This document shows positions 1-11,688 of a DNA stretch of 64,000 nucleotides, piece by piece; position 1 is the stretch's first letter, and each line of letters begins with the position of its first letter. Under the pieces are notes generated by a model. That model was not told where the DNA came from. It did not search any database and worked only from the letters and a program-made list of their open reading frames with translations. The stretch is from Ideonella sp. WA131b. GTDB taxonomy: Bacteria; Pseudomonadota; Gammaproteobacteria; Burkholderiales; Burkholderiaceae_C. The stretch lies in assembly GCA_023657425.1 (NCBI GenBank), contig JAGTJW010000002.1, positions 362,431 to 426,430 of the forward strand, in the 5' to 3' direction. A program made the translations under genes and the position numbers.

Positions 1-321
1 GTGGCCACCGACAACGGCATCCTGCACCGCATGCGCCAGCTCGCTCCGGGCAAGACGCTGATCGAAGCACCCACGGCGGGCGCCAGCGCAACCTGCAAGA
101 GCTGCGCGCACTGCCCCTGGATGGCCATGAACGCGGTGCAGGGCGTGCTGGCCTGCCTGGAACGCGGAACCGGCGAGATCCAGGTGCCCGAGCCAGTGCG
201 CAGCCGGGCCGCCGGCTGCATCGAACGCATGCTGGACTTCGTCAAGGCCCACCCGGCCGCGCTGGCCATCCCGCAGCGCGGCGCGCCGAGCGGCCTGACG
301 CCAGACCTTGGCGCCGCCTGA
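1..321 (+). CDS. nadA: Quinolinate synthase NadA, C-terminal part (5' end outside window)
   Basis: The window opens inside this gene; only the last 106 codons are present. NadA condenses iminoaspartate with dihydroxyacetone phosphate to quinolinate in de novo NAD synthesis and carries an oxygen-sensitive [4Fe-4S] cluster. The visible part holds the family's C-terminal signature: ATDNGI, then EAPTAG, then the cysteine-rich [13 protein letters not shown] (about residues 32-44 of the fragment), which supplies cluster cysteines. Its substrate supplier, nadB, lies 2.2 kb away on the opposite strand, separated by a signalling gene pair. The GTG at base 1 is an internal valine codon, not the start. 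Confidence 0.95.
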   Translation: MATDNGILHRMRQLAPGKTLIEAPTAGASATCKSCAHCPWMAMNAVQGVLACLERGTGEIQVPEPVRSRAAGCIERMLDFVKAHPAALAIPQRGAPSGLTPDLGAA

Positions 322-407
322 CGGCTGCCTTTTCGCTTCAGACCGGCAACGGCGCGCCGATAAGCCCATCTCAACCCGAAGCGCCGTCGCTGGGGGGAGG
401 AGACGCC

Positions 408-698
408 ATGAGCGCCGATTTCACGACCGTCCGCAACCACAACGAGCGCGCCGTGTTCGACACTGTGCGGCGTCTGGCTCCGCAGTACCCGGGCCTGGAC
501 CACGACCTTGAGCTGCTGGCCGACGTGGCCTGCGTGGCCCTTAACCGACTCGCCCCGCGATACATCCGTCACGAGGTCGACTTCGTCTTCTACCTGAGCG
601 AGCGCGAACGCAGCGACAGCGACCGCCAGCTCATAGAGGCCATCGAGTACGCCTTCGGCTTCGTGCAGGCCCGCACCGCCATGCGCGCCCGTGGCTGA
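408..698 (+). CDS. ComFB-like small protein, probable cyclic-dinucleotide receptor
   Basis: A 96-residue protein resembling the late-competence ComFB family. The matching region is DVACVALNRLAPRYIRHEVDF (split here as DVACVALNRLAPRY then IRHEVDF), about residues 44-64; the LAPRY segment corresponds to the family's conserved L-P-x-Y stretch. ComFB proteins are small, all-helical and soluble, and cyanobacterial members have been reported to bind c-di-GMP or c-di-AMP. The stop overlaps the start of the downstream diguanylate cyclase by 8 bases, so the two are translationally coupled. Function here is inferred from family likeness and this coupling. ATG at 408 follows a GGGGGGAGGAG purine run at suitable spacing. 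Confidence 0.7.
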   Translation: MSADFTTVRNHNERAVFDTVRRLAPQYPGLDHDLELLADVACVALNRLAPRYIRHEVDFVFYLSERERSDSDRQLIEAIEYAFGFVQARTAMRARG

Positions 699-2484
699 GC
701 ACAGCAAGGACGTCGCCGCGGCACGCCAGCGGCTCCGCGAACTCTGCTACCTGCAGCCCGAGGCGGCCGCCGAGCTCGGGCGCCTTCTCGTGCCACTCGG
801 TGGCGCCCTGGCGGCCGAGGGCTGGCTGCACATCGCGCTGGCCGAATTGCGCACCGGGACTGCTGCCGACACCGGCCGTCAAGCTGACGCGGCACTGGCC
901 GAGGCCCGCCAAGTCTTCGAGGCGCTGGGCGACGGAAGCGGCACCGCCTGGTGCGACGAGGTGCGCGCGATGGCGCTGCGGCGCCAGGGCGACTTTGCCG
1001 GCTCGGCGCGGCTGCAGACCGAGATCGACGGCCGGCCCGGCGTCGAACGCGACGCGATGTTCCGATTCCTCGCGCACAACTCGCGCGCCCTCACGCACAA
1101 GCTCAACGGGCACGTCGACGAGACCTTGCACCACTTCTACGCCGCCCGGGAGGCCGCCTTCGAAACCGGCCTGGACGGGCCGCGCATCACCGTCGTCGCC
1201 AACCTCGGCGGCTTCCACCAGGCGCTGTACAACCTGGACGACGCCCGTCAGCTCAGCGAGCAGGCACTGGCCGAGGCCCGGCGCTGCGGCATGCGGCTGC
1301 TGGTGACGGCCTCGTGTGCCAACCTGGTGCTGGTTCATTACGCGGCGGGCAACCCCCCTGCCGCGCGGGCCATGGCGGGGTTCTTGCTCGAGCATCCGGC
1401 CGAGACGGTGGACGACCTGCCCCGCCACCATCCTTTGCCGCTGGCCCTGGGCTTTCTGGCCAGCGGCGAGATCGACCAGGCCCTGCGCTACCTGGCGACC
1501 GGTGCCGTGAGTGGCATCGCCGACGGCGATGGCCATTGCGAGTGGGCCTGGATCAAGTCGCGCTGCCTGCTGGCCCAGGGCAACGCCAAAGGCGCACGCG
1601 AACTCGCCGAGCGCACGTTGGCGCAGCGGGTGGATCGCCAGCGGTCAGACCCGCCCTATGCCTCGATGCAGCTTCGTCAGGCGCTCGCCGACGCCTGCGA
1701 GCACCTGGGGGATCACGCGGCGGCCCTGCGCTGGCAGCGTGAGGCCCATCAACGCTACACACACCTCGTGGGCCGCAGCGCGCGGGCGCGCATCATTGCG
1801 CTGGAGGTTGGCCATCGGCTGGCGGCCACCCAACGCGAACGTGACCTTGCGGTGCTGGGCCACCGGGAGGCCGACGACGACCGCCGCCGCCTGGCCGAGC
1901 TCAATGCCCAGCTCGAGGCCAAGGTGGCCGAGACCGAACGGCTGCACCAGGCCTTGCGCGAGCAGGCCCTGCGAGACCCGCTGACCGGGCTGCACAACCG
2001 CCGCTACCTGTTCGAAGCCGGCCCGGGCCTGCTGGAGCGGGCACACCGCAACCAGTGCATCGCCTGGGTGGCGCTGCTCGACCTCGACCACTTCAAGCTG
2101 CTCAATGACACTTACGGCCACCAGGCCGGCGACCAGGTGCTCAAGCGCTTTGCCGCGCTGCTGAGGGAGACCCTGCGCAAGAGCGACATCCTGTGCCGCT
2201 ACGGCGGCGAGGAGTTCGTGGCCGTGATGCCGGACATCGACGGCGAGCACGCCCACGCCGTGCTCGAGCGACTGCTGCAAGCGCTGCAGCAGCTGCCGCC
2301 GGAGCCCGGGCGCCGCCGCGTGCCGAACGGCAGCTTCTCCGCGGGGGTGGCGATGTTTCCGCGCCACGGGACCACCCTGGAGAAGCTCCTGCTTCGCGCC
2401 GACAAGGCGCTGTACGTGGCCAAGCGCCAGGGGCGCGCGCGCATCGAGCAGGTGCCGGCCACCGGCTTCAGCACCCTGGCTTGA
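691..2484 (+). CDS. Diguanylate cyclase with N-terminal TPR-like helical domain
   Basis: A 597-residue protein. The first ~400 residues are Ala/Leu/Glu-rich helical repeats resembling tetratricopeptides, followed by a short coiled coil (about 385-425) and a GGDEF domain from DPLTGLHNRRY at 429. The catalytic motif is intact as GGEEF at 505-509, and RKSD at 496-499 sits exactly five residues upstream, the position of the product-inhibition I-site. It should therefore make c-di-GMP under feedback control. No transmembrane segment is evident, so the TPR-like part probably senses a protein partner in the cytoplasm. The start is GTG overlapping the ComFB-like gene. It converges on nadB with a 21-base gap. 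Confidence 0.92.
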   Translation: MAEHSKDVAAARQRLRELCYLQPEAAAELGRLLVPLGGALAAEGWLHIALAELRTGTAADTGRQADAALAEARQVFEALGDGSGTAWCDEVRAMALRRQGDFAGSARLQTEIDGRPGVERDAMFRFLAHNSRALTHKLNGHVDETLHHFYAAREAAFETGLDGPRITVVANLGGFHQALYNLDDARQLSEQALAEARRCGMRLLVTASCANLVLVHYAAGNPPAARAMAGFLLEHPAETVDDLPRHHPLPLALGFLASGEIDQALRYLATGAVSGIADGDGHCEWAWIKSRCLLAQGNAKGARELAERTLAQRVDRQRSDPPYASMQLRQALADACEHLGDHAAALRWQREAHQRYTHLVGRSARARIIALEVGHRLAATQRERDLAVLGHREADDDRRRLAELNAQLEAKVAETERLHQALREQALRDPLTGLHNRRYLFEAGPGLLERAHRNQCIAWVALLDLDHFKLLNDTYGHQAGDQVLKRFAALLRETLRKSDILCRYGGEEFVAVMPDIDGEHAHAVLERLLQALQQLPPEPGRRRVPNGSFSAGVAMFPRHGTTLEKLLLRADKALYVAKRQGRARIEQVPATGFSTLA

Positions 2485-2505
2485 CGCCGGCACAGCCGGT
2501 CGGGC

Positions 2506-4122
2506 TCAGCGGCTTCTGGCAGGCCGCGTCAGCACCGTCGGAAAGCTCACCGGCAAGGTGTGCGGGAAGTCGCGGCTGTAGTGCAGGCCACGGCTCTCGT
2601 GGCGGCGAAGCGCACTGCGCACGATGAGCTCGGCACACACCACCAGGTTGCGCAGCTCCAGCAGGTCGCGGTTGACGCGGAAATTGGCGTAGTAGTCGTC
2701 GATCTCGTCGCGCAGCAGCTTGATGCGGTGCAGCGCCCGCTCCAGACGCTTGGTCGTGCGCACGATGCCGACATAGTTCCACATCAAGAGGCGCAGCTCG
2801 TCCCAGTTGTGGGCGATCACCACCTGCTCGTCGGCATCCTCGACCTGACTCTCGTCCCAGGGCGGCGGATCGGGCGCATCGACCGCCGGCAGCCGCGCGA
2901 TCGCGTCGGCGCAGCTTTGACCCAGCACCACGCACTCCAGCAGCGAGTTGCTGGCCAGGCGGTTGGCACCGTGCAGGCCGGTGTAGGTGGTCTCGCCAAC
3001 GGCGAACAGCTGCGGCAGGTCGGTGCGGCCGTCCAGATCGGTGACGACGCCGCCGCAGGTGTAGTGCGCCGCCGGCACCACCGGGATCGGCTGGCGCGCG
3101 ATGTCGATGCCCAACTGCCCGCAGCGGGCATGGATGGTGGGGAAATGAGACTTCAGGAAGGCCTCGCCCTTTTCGGCAACGATGGGCCGCGCGTCCAGCC
3201 AGACGTGGTCCAGCCCGTGCTTCTTCATCTCGAAGTCGATGGCGCGGGCGACGATGTCGCGCGGCGCCAGCTCCAGGCGCGCATCGTGCTCCGGCATGAA
3301 GCGCGTGCCGTCGGGCAGCGTCAGGTGCGCGCCTTCCCCCCGCAGCGCCTCGGTGATGAGAAAGCTGCGTTCCTGCGGGTGGTAAAGGCAGGTCGGGTGG
3401 AACTGGATGAACTCCATGTTCGCGACACGGCAACCGGCACGCCAGGCCATCGCGATGCCGTCGCCGGTGGCGGTGTCGGGATTGCTGGTGTAGCGGTAGA
3501 CCTTACCCACCCCGCCGGTGGCCAGCACCACGGCCGCGGCCGGCAGCGTCTCCACCCGCTTCGCGTCCATGTCCAGCGCGTAGACGCCATGACACCGGGG
3601 CTCTGGGTCACCCTGCTTCAGGTGGCGCGAGGTGATCAGGTCGACCGCCACCCAGCGTTCGCGCAAGGTGATGCGCGGGTGCTCGCGGGCACGCGCCAGC
3701 AGCGCCTGGTGGATGGCCAGTCCGGTCGCGTCGGCGGCGTGGGCGATGCGGCGCACCGCATGGCCGCCCTCGCGCGTGAGGTGCAGGCCCAGCGGGCCTT
3801 CGGGGTCGGGCGAAAAGCCCACACCCTGGTCGACCAGCCAGCGCACGGCGGCAGCGCTGTGCTCGGCGATGAAGCGCGCGGCGTGTTCGTCGACGATGCC
3901 GGCACCGGCCGCCTGGGTGTCGCGGACGTGGCTCTCGACACTGTCGTCGGAACCCAGCACGCCGACGATGCCGCCCTGCGCCCAGGCCGTGGCGCTCTCG
4001 GACAGGCTGCGCTTGGCGAGCACCACCACCGGGCGGGAGCGGGCGAGCTCCAGCGCCACCGTCAAGCCCGCCAACCCGGCGCCCACCACGACCACCGGCC
4101 GCACCTGATGTGTTTCGATCAT
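2506..4122 (-). CDS. nadB: L-aspartate oxidase
   Basis: NadB oxidises L-aspartate to iminoaspartate, the substrate of NadA, using FAD and oxygen or fumarate. At 538 residues it has the usual length. The N-terminal dinucleotide-binding motif GAGLAGL is at 14-20, and the flavoprotein core features TWAQGGI-like (here [11 protein letters not shown]), LRGEGAHL and [11 protein letters not shown] are all present, as expected for the succinate dehydrogenase/fumarate reductase flavoprotein family. It lies 48 bases downstream of clpB on the same strand and may share its transcript, which would put NAD synthesis partly under stress control (inference). Confidence 0.96.
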   Translation of the reverse strand: MIETHQVRPVVVVGAGLAGLTVALELARSRPVVVLAKRSLSESATAWAQGGIVGVLGSDDSVESHVRDTQAAGAGIVDEHAARFIAEHSAAAVRWLVDQGVGFSPDPEGPLGLHLTREGGHAVRRIAHAADATGLAIHQALLARAREHPRITLRERWVAVDLITSRHLKQGDPEPRCHGVYALDMDAKRVETLPAAAVVLATGGVGKVYRYTSNPDTATGDGIAMAWRAGCRVANMEFIQFHPTCLYHPQERSFLITEALRGEGAHLTLPDGTRFMPEHDARLELAPRDIVARAIDFEMKKHGLDHVWLDARPIVAEKGEAFLKSHFPTIHARCGQLGIDIARQPIPVVPAAHYTCGGVVTDLDGRTDLPQLFAVGETTYTGLHGANRLASNSLLECVVLGQSCADAIARLPAVDAPDPPPWDESQVEDADEQVVIAHNWDELRLLMWNYVGIVRTTKRLERALHRIKLLRDEIDDYYANFRVNRDLLELRNLVVCAELIVRSALRRHESRGLHYSRDFPHTLPVSFPTVLTRPARSR

Positions 4123-4170
4123 CGGCCTTCAGTCCATACGCATCGGCGACGATTCTAGAGAGCCGCGCCC

Positions 4171-6762
<2,592 letters not shown>

Positions 6763-6787
6763 GGGGTGAACCTCCGGTCTGCCTTCG

Positions 6788-6815
6788 ATGTGAGGCATGG
6801 GCGCCGCCTTTCAAG
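6788..6815 (-). promoter_or_regulatory. Candidate sigma-32 promoter of clpB
   Basis: Read on the minus strand, CTTGAAA (6815-6809) is followed after 13 bases by CCTCACAT (6795-6788). The first box is a perfect match to the sigma-32 -35 consensus and the second is a fair match to CCCCATnT; 13 bases is within the usual spacing. The implied 5' UTR to the ATG at 6762 is about 20 bases and contains the GGAGG site. It fits the known heat-shock control of clpB but rests on motif reading only. Confidence 0.45.
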
Positions 6816-6911
6816 CCCATCGGCCGGGCCCCGGGGGCGCGCTTAAACTGGCCTTGACCTGAAGCAACAACGCCCGGGGCCACGGCCACCGGGCTGCACG
6901 AGGAGACCGCA

Positions 6912-9119
6912 CTGAACCCGAGTGTGAGGCCGACCGCGCCCTGGCCGCGTGCGGTCGTGGGTGGCGCCGTGGGCGCCATCACCAGCATCGCCATCGTGAT
7001 TACGCTGGGGCTGGTGGCACTGGCCCCGCTGGGCGCCGCCACGGCGGGCGTGGCCGCCGCGTTCCTGACCGTCATCGTCGGCGCCGCCGTGTACGCGCTG
7101 CTCGGGCGCAGCACGATGCCCGTGGGCGGCCCCACCTCGGCGACGGTGGTGATCGTGGCGGCGATGCTGGTGCCGCTGGCCTCGAGCCCGGCCCTGCCAC
7201 CCGGGCCCGCCGGCCTGGCCGCCGTGCTCGTGGCGCTGGGGCTGGCCGTCGTCGGCATGGGCCTGCTGCAGGTGCTGATGGCCTGGGCGCGGCTCGGGCG
7301 GCTGGCCCGCTTCGTGCCGCAGCCGGTGCTGTCGGGCTTCATGAGCGGGGTGGCGCTGCTGATCGTGCTGGCCCAGTTGCCGCCGCTGCTGGCGCTGGAG
7401 CCCGACCGCTGGGCGTCCGAGGGTGTGCAGGCGCTGGCCCGAGCGCAGCCCGGCGCGCTGGTGCTGGGCCTGGCCACCACGGCGGTGATCGTGTGGCTGG
7501 CGCGCGTGCGGGGGCGCTGGCCCGGCGCGCTGATCGGCCTCGGGCTCGCCACGCTGGTGTGGCATGGCGTGGCCGCCGTGTGGCCGCAGGCCGGGCTGGG
7601 GGTGACGCTGGCGCCGGTGACGCTGCCCTCCACCTGGCCCGGCGCGGTTGCGGCGCTGCAGGGCGACGCCAGCGTGCTGGCCCTGGTGAACGCGCACCCG
7701 GCCACCCTGCTGCTGGGCGCGGTCGTGCTGGCCCTCGTGGCCGGCCTGGAGAGCCTGCTGAACCTGCGTGCCGTGGACCAGCAGGTGCAGGGTCGCCACG
7801 ACGAGAACCGCGAGCTGCTGGCACTCGGCGTCGCCAACTTGTTCGGGGGCCTGCTCGGCGCGCTGCCGACGGTGATGTTGCGGGCCCGCGCCACCGCCAT
7901 CCTGCAGGCCGGTGGCGTGGGCGGCGCGGCGGCGCTGTCGGCCGCGGCGGCTTCGCTGCTGCTGCTGGCTGCGGCCGGCACGCTGCTGGCGCTGCTGCCC
8001 AAGGCCGCGCTGGCCGGGGTGATGCTGGTGGTCGCGGCTTCGCTGGTGGACGGCTGGTCGCGCACCATGCTGCGGCAGTGCCGGAACCGCCAGCGCCGCG
8101 CCGCCCTGGCCCCAGCGATGCTGACCACCGCGCTGGTGGCCGTGGCCACGGTGGTGCAGGGCCCGGCGGCGGGCGTGGCGGTGGGCATCGCCGTCGCCGG
8201 CGTGGTGTTCGTGCGCCGCATCCGCGGCCAGACACTGCGCTGGCGCGGCACGGCCGAGGCGCGGCCGTCTCGCCGCGTCTACCCGCCGCCGCTGGAGCTG
8301 GCCCTGTCGTCGCTGCGCCCTCGGATCGCCGTGCTCGAGCTGCAGGGCGCCTTGTTCTGGGGCAACGCCGAACGCGTGGCCGAGGAGGCCGAGGCGCTGC
8401 CGACCGGGGGCCGCTTCGTCGTGCTCGACCTGCGGCGCGTGAGCGCGGTCGACGAGTCGGCGGCGGTCGAGCTGCTGCGGCTGGACCAGCGGCTGGCCGA
8501 GCGCGGCGTGACCCTGCTGCCCGTCGGCCCACCCTGCCCGGCCACCGAAGGCCGGCCCTGGGGCGACCACCTCGCGCAGGCCGGCGGCGGGCGGCCGTTG
8601 GCCTGCTGGCCCGACGCCGACCGCGCCGTCGAGCACGCCGAGCGCGTGCTGCTGGCCGAGCAGGGGGTCGCGCCCGACCTGCTGGTGCAGCCGATCGCGC
8701 CCGAGGACACGGTGCTGCTGCGCGGGCTCGATCCCCGCCACCAGCAGGCGGTGCTGGGCCGGCTGCAGCCGCGCCGGCTGTCCGCTGGCGAGCACCTGTT
8801 CCGCGAGGGCGACCCGGCCGATGCCGTGTACCTGCTGACGCGCGGCTCGATCACGGTGGTGGCCCAGGGCACGACGCGCTACGCGAGCTTCTCGCCGGGC
8901 ACGCTGCTGGGCGAACTGGCGGCACTGGACAGCGGCGGGCGCAGCGCCGATGCCGTGGCCGACCGGGCCTCCGAGGTGCTCGTGCTGCCGACCGTGGCGC
9001 TGGCGCAGCTGGACCGCGACGACCCCACACTGGCGGCGCTGCTGTACCGCCAGATCGCCACCCACCTGGCCGACCGGCTGCGCCGCGCCTCGGCCGCCTG
9101 GACAGACGCGGCCGCCTGA
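6912..9119 (+). CDS. SulP-type anion transporter fused to STAS and cyclic-nucleotide-binding domains
   Basis: A membrane protein with about 10-12 hydrophobic segments in the first ~420 residues, typical of the SulP/SLC26 anion carriers (sulfate, bicarbonate or dicarboxylate). A STAS domain follows (~445-555, IAVLELQGALFWGNAERV onward with VLDLRRVSAVDESA), then a cyclic-nucleotide-binding fold (~600-720, FREGDPADAVYLLTRGSI and GTLLGELAALDSGGRSADA). The substrate cannot be told from sequence. Start choice: the first ATG/GTG in frame is GTG 6924, but GAGGAG ends at 6905, six bases before a CTG at 6912 and too far from 6924, so a CTG start giving 735 residues is likely. If not, begin at 6924 (731 residues). 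It is divergent from clpB. Confidence 0.88.
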   Translation: MNPSVRPTAPWPRAVVGGAVGAITSIAIVITLGLVALAPLGAATAGVAAAFLTVIVGAAVYALLGRSTMPVGGPTSATVVIVAAMLVPLASSPALPPGPAGLAAVLVALGLAVVGMGLLQVLMAWARLGRLARFVPQPVLSGFMSGVALLIVLAQLPPLLALEPDRWASEGVQALARAQPGALVLGLATTAVIVWLARVRGRWPGALIGLGLATLVWHGVAAVWPQAGLGVTLAPVTLPSTWPGAVAALQGDASVLALVNAHPATLLLGAVVLALVAGLESLLNLRAVDQQVQGRHDENRELLALGVANLFGGLLGALPTVMLRARATAILQAGGVGGAAALSAAAASLLLLAAAGTLLALLPKAALAGVMLVVAASLVDGWSRTMLRQCRNRQRRAALAPAMLTTALVAVATVVQGPAAGVAVGIAVAGVVFVRRIRGQTLRWRGTAEARPSRRVYPPPLELALSSLRPRIAVLELQGALFWGNAERVAEEAEALPTGGRFVVLDLRRVSAVDESAAVELLRLDQRLAERGVTLLPVGPPCPATEGRPWGDHLAQAGGGRPLACWPDADRAVEHAERVLLAEQGVAPDLLVQPIAPEDTVLLRGLDPRHQQAVLGRLQPRRLSAGEHLFREGDPADAVYLLTRGSITVVAQGTTRYASFSPGTLLGELAALDSGGRSADAVADRASEVLVLPTVALAQLDRDDPTLAALLYRQIATHLADRLRRASAAWTDAAA

Positions 9120-9140
9120 GCGACTGCGGCCGGCACGCGC

Positions 9141-9659
9141 CTACAGTGCGTGGCCGATGGTGCGGTAGTGGCCGGACTGGAACAGCAGAGGCGCCGCCGT
9201 GGTCTCGGCGCAAGCCAGCACGCGGCCGATGAACAGCAGGTGGTCGCCCGCCACCTGGGTCGAGACCGTCTCGCACTCGAACACCGCCGCCGTGCCACCG
9301 AGCACGGGCAGGCCGTGCAGCCCGCTGGCCCAGTCGCCCTCGGCGAAGCGGTCGGCCTTGCGCGCGGCGAAGCGGCGCGACACCCCCACCTGCGACTCGG
9401 CCAGCACGTTGACGGCGAAGTGGCGCGCGGCCGAGAACGCTGCGGCCGACGGGCTCTCCCGCCGCAGCGACCACAGCACCAGCGGCGGCTCCAGCGACAG
9501 CGAGCTGAACGAGTTGACCGTCAGGCCCACGCGCTCGCCGGCGGCATCGGTGCAGGTGACGATGGTCACGCCCGTGGTGAAGCGGCTGAGGGCGGTGCGC
9601 AACCGGCGCGGATCCCGCGCCTGGCCGTCGGGCGCCACGGGCTCAGCACCCGGCTGCAT
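9141..9659 (-). CDS. Flavin reductase-like protein (FMN-binding split barrel)
   Basis: A 172-residue member of the flavin reductase-like domain family (FMN-binding split barrel, as in the small reductase components of two-component monooxygenases). Family features: LSRFTTGVTIVTC near the N-terminus, GLTVNSFSSLSLEPPLVLWSL as the flavin-phosphate loop, FAVNVLAESQ, and a C-terminal GDHLLFIGRV with GHYRTIG at the end. The ATG at 9659 overlaps the end of moaE by 17 bases, making this the last gene of the alaA-moaE operon. An upstream ATG at 9728 inside moaE is in frame but adds residues unlike the family. The partner monooxygenase is not in the window. Confidence 0.87.
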   Translation of the reverse strand: MQPGAEPVAPDGQARDPRRLRTALSRFTTGVTIVTCTDAAGERVGLTVNSFSSLSLEPPLVLWSLRRESPSAAAFSAARHFAVNVLAESQVGVSRRFAARKADRFAEGDWASGLHGLPVLGGTAAVFECETVSTQVAGDHLLFIGRVLACAETTAAPLLFQSGHYRTIGHAL

Positions 9660-10149
9660 TGCGCGCCTCGATGCCCCAGCGCGCCAGTGCCTCGTCGTCG
9701 GCCACGCGGGCATCGACCCAGCTCGCACCCGCGGGCGTGGTCTCCTTCTTCCAGAACGGTGCCTGGGTCTTCAGGTAGTCCATGACGAACTCGCAGGCCT
9801 GGAAGGCCTGGCCCCGGTGGGCTGAACTGACCGCCACGAGCACGATCTGCTCGCCCGGCTGCAGACGTCCGACACGGTGCACCACGCGCACGGCGCGGAG
9901 GTCGAAGCGGGCATGCGCCGCGTCGATCATGGCCTCGATGGACCGTTCGGTCATGCCCGGGTAATGCTCCAGTTCCAGTTCGCGCACCCGCTCGACGTCG
10001 GCCGGGTGACCCCGCTCACGCACGGTGCCGACGAAGCTGGCCACGGCGCCGACGCCCAGATCGCCGTCGCGCAGGGCCGCCACCTCGGCGGCGAGATCAA
10101 AGTCGGCGGTCTGGATGCGCACGCGGGGCGGGGGCGTTGTCGGGGCCAT
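9643..10149 (-). CDS. moaE: Molybdopterin synthase catalytic subunit MoaE
   Basis: MoaE transfers sulfur from the MoaD thiocarboxylate to cyclic pyranopterin monophosphate to form molybdopterin. The 168-residue sequence carries FVGTVRERG, the LELEHYPGMTE segment and the active-site stretch KTQAPFWKKE, whose lysines are the family's catalytic residues. It starts one base after moaD ends, so the two synthase subunits are co-translated. The C-terminal tail after WVDARVADDEALARWG overlaps the start of the flavin reductase gene. Confidence 0.97.
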   Translation of the reverse strand: MAPTTPPPRVRIQTADFDLAAEVAALRDGDLGVGAVASFVGTVRERGHPADVERVRELELEHYPGMTERSIEAMIDAAHARFDLRAVRVVHRVGRLQPGEQIVLVAVSSAHRGQAFQACEFVMDYLKTQAPFWKKETTPAGASWVDARVADDEALARWGIEARNAAGC

Positions 10150-10150
10150 C

Positions 10151-10405
10151 TCAGCCCCCCGTCACGGGCGGGAAGAACGCCACCTCGTCGCCGTCAGCCA
10201 GCACGGCATCGTCGGCGCAGACCACCTGGCGCAGCGCCGCCCGCACGGGGCGACCGGGCGCCAGCACCTCGGCATGCGGACCGCCGCGCGCCTGGAGATG
10301 CTGGCGCAGCCGGCCCACGGTGCTGCCCGCGGGCAGCGTCACCCGCTCCTGCGGACCCAGGGCCTCGCGCAGCGACGCGAAGTAGCGGACATGGACGGTG
10401 AGCAT
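10151..10405 (-). CDS. moaD: Molybdopterin synthase sulfur-carrier subunit MoaD
   Basis: A ubiquitin-like sulfur carrier of 84 residues whose C-terminal Gly-Gly (FFPPVTGG) is adenylated and thiocarboxylated and then used by MoaE. VRYFASLREALG at the N-terminus and the acidic DDAVLADGDEVAFFPPVTGG end are characteristic. I place the start at ATG 10405 (MLTVHVRYF), as in relatives. An alternative ATG at 10447 overlaps the moeA stop as TGATG, which would favour coupling and add 14 residues; neither start has a clear ribosome-binding site. Confidence 0.93.
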   Translation of the reverse strand: MLTVHVRYFASLREALGPQERVTLPAGSTVGRLRQHLQARGGPHAEVLAPGRPVRAALRQVVCADDAVLADGDEVAFFPPVTGG

Positions 10406-10446
10406 GGATTCGGCGGAACTGACGCGCAAGCAGCCCAAGACGGGCA

Positions 10447-11688
10447 TCAGGCGAGCATCGAGCCCGCCAGGGGCCGGTAGCTGACGACATCACCCGCGCG
10501 GATGGTATGCCCGGCCGGCAGATCCACCAGACCATCGGCCCAGACGGTGGACGTCAGCACGCCCGAGCCCTGATTGGCAAACAGCGTCAGCCTGCCATCG
10601 GGCCCCACGCGCACGCGCAGGAACTCCCGCCGCGGGTCGGGCCGGGGCCAGTCGAAGCCGGCCACCATCGGCAGCGCCGGGGGCAGACCCGGGGGCAGGC
10701 CCTGCAGCGCGGCCAGCACCTCGCGCACCGCCAGCAGCCAGGTGACGAACGACGACACCGGGTTGCCCGGCAGGCCCACGAGCAGCGCTTCGCTGCCGTC
10801 GGGCCGGCGGATGGCCCCAAAGGCCAGCGGCTTGCCCGGCTTGATGGCGAGCTGCCAGTTTTCCAGCCGCCCCTCGGCCATCGCGGCGGGCTTGAGGTGG
10901 TCTTCCTCGCCGACCGAGACGCCGCCGCTGGTGACGATGAGGTCGTGGCCGGCCGCAGCGCTGCGCAGCGCCTCGCGCGTGGCGTCGAGGCGGTCGGGAA
11001 TGTGGCCGAGGTCGGTCACGTCGCAGCCGGCGGCCTCGGCCAGCGCGCGCAGCGTGTAGCGGTTGCTGTTGTAGAGGGCGCCGGGCTTGAGCGGCTCGCC
11101 CGGCATCGCCAGCTCGTCGCCGGTGCAAAGAATGGCCAGGCGCGGGCGCCGCCACACCGGCAACCTGGCCAGGCCCACCGAGGCCGCCAACCCGAGCGCC
11201 TGCGGAGAAAGCCGGGTGCCCGCGGCCAGCACCACGGCGCCCTCGGCCACGTCCTCGCCCCGGCGACGGACAGCCAGGCCCGGCAACGGCACGATGTTGA
11301 CCCGCACGGCCCCGCCACCGCCCAGCGCATCGCACTGCTCCTGCATCACCACGGCGTCGGCGCCCTCGGGCACCAGCGCGCCGGTGAAGATGCGCGCGGC
11401 CGTGCCCGGCTGCAGCGGCGGCCCCACGTGGCCGGCGGCGATGCGCTGAGACACCGGCAACACCGTGCCGGCGGCCGGCACGTCGGTGGCGCGCAGCGCA
11501 TAGCCGTCCATCGCCGAGTTGTCGGCGCCGGGGACGGCGATCGGGCTCTGCACGTCGGCCGCCAGCACGCGACCGCGGGCGCCGAAGGTGGAGACGGCCT
11601 CCACATCGGTGATGCGGTGGGCCGCCGCAGCTGTAGCCAGGCGCTGCAGGGCCTCGTCCAGCGGCAGCAGCGGGCGGGGCGCGTTCAT
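10447..11688 (-). CDS. moeA: Molybdopterin molybdenumtransferase MoeA
   Basis: MoeA inserts molybdate into adenylylated molybdopterin to complete the cofactor. The 413-residue protein has DNSAMDGYALR near residue 60, the MPT-binding motif TSGGVSVGEEDHLK, and GLPGNPVSSFVT in domain 3, with the C-terminal domain IV barrel intact. Its ATG overlaps the thrC stop by four bases (ATGA). The gene thus joins threonine synthesis genes upstream to moaD and moaE downstream in one transcript. Confidence 0.96.
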   Translation of the reverse strand: MNAPRPLLPLDEALQRLATAAAAHRITDVEAVSTFGARGRVLAADVQSPIAVPGADNSAMDGYALRATDVPAAGTVLPVSQRIAAGHVGPPLQPGTAARIFTGALVPEGADAVVMQEQCDALGGGGAVRVNIVPLPGLAVRRRGEDVAEGAVVLAAGTRLSPQALGLAASVGLARLPVWRRPRLAILCTGDELAMPGEPLKPGALYNSNRYTLRALAEAAGCDVTDLGHIPDRLDATREALRSAAAGHDLIVTSGGVSVGEEDHLKPAAMAEGRLENWQLAIKPGKPLAFGAIRRPDGSEALLVGLPGNPVSSFVTWLLAVREVLAALQGLPPGLPPALPMVAGFDWPRPDPRREFLRVRVGPDGRLTLFANQGSGVLTSTVWADGLVDLPAGHTIRAGDVVSYRPLAGSMLA

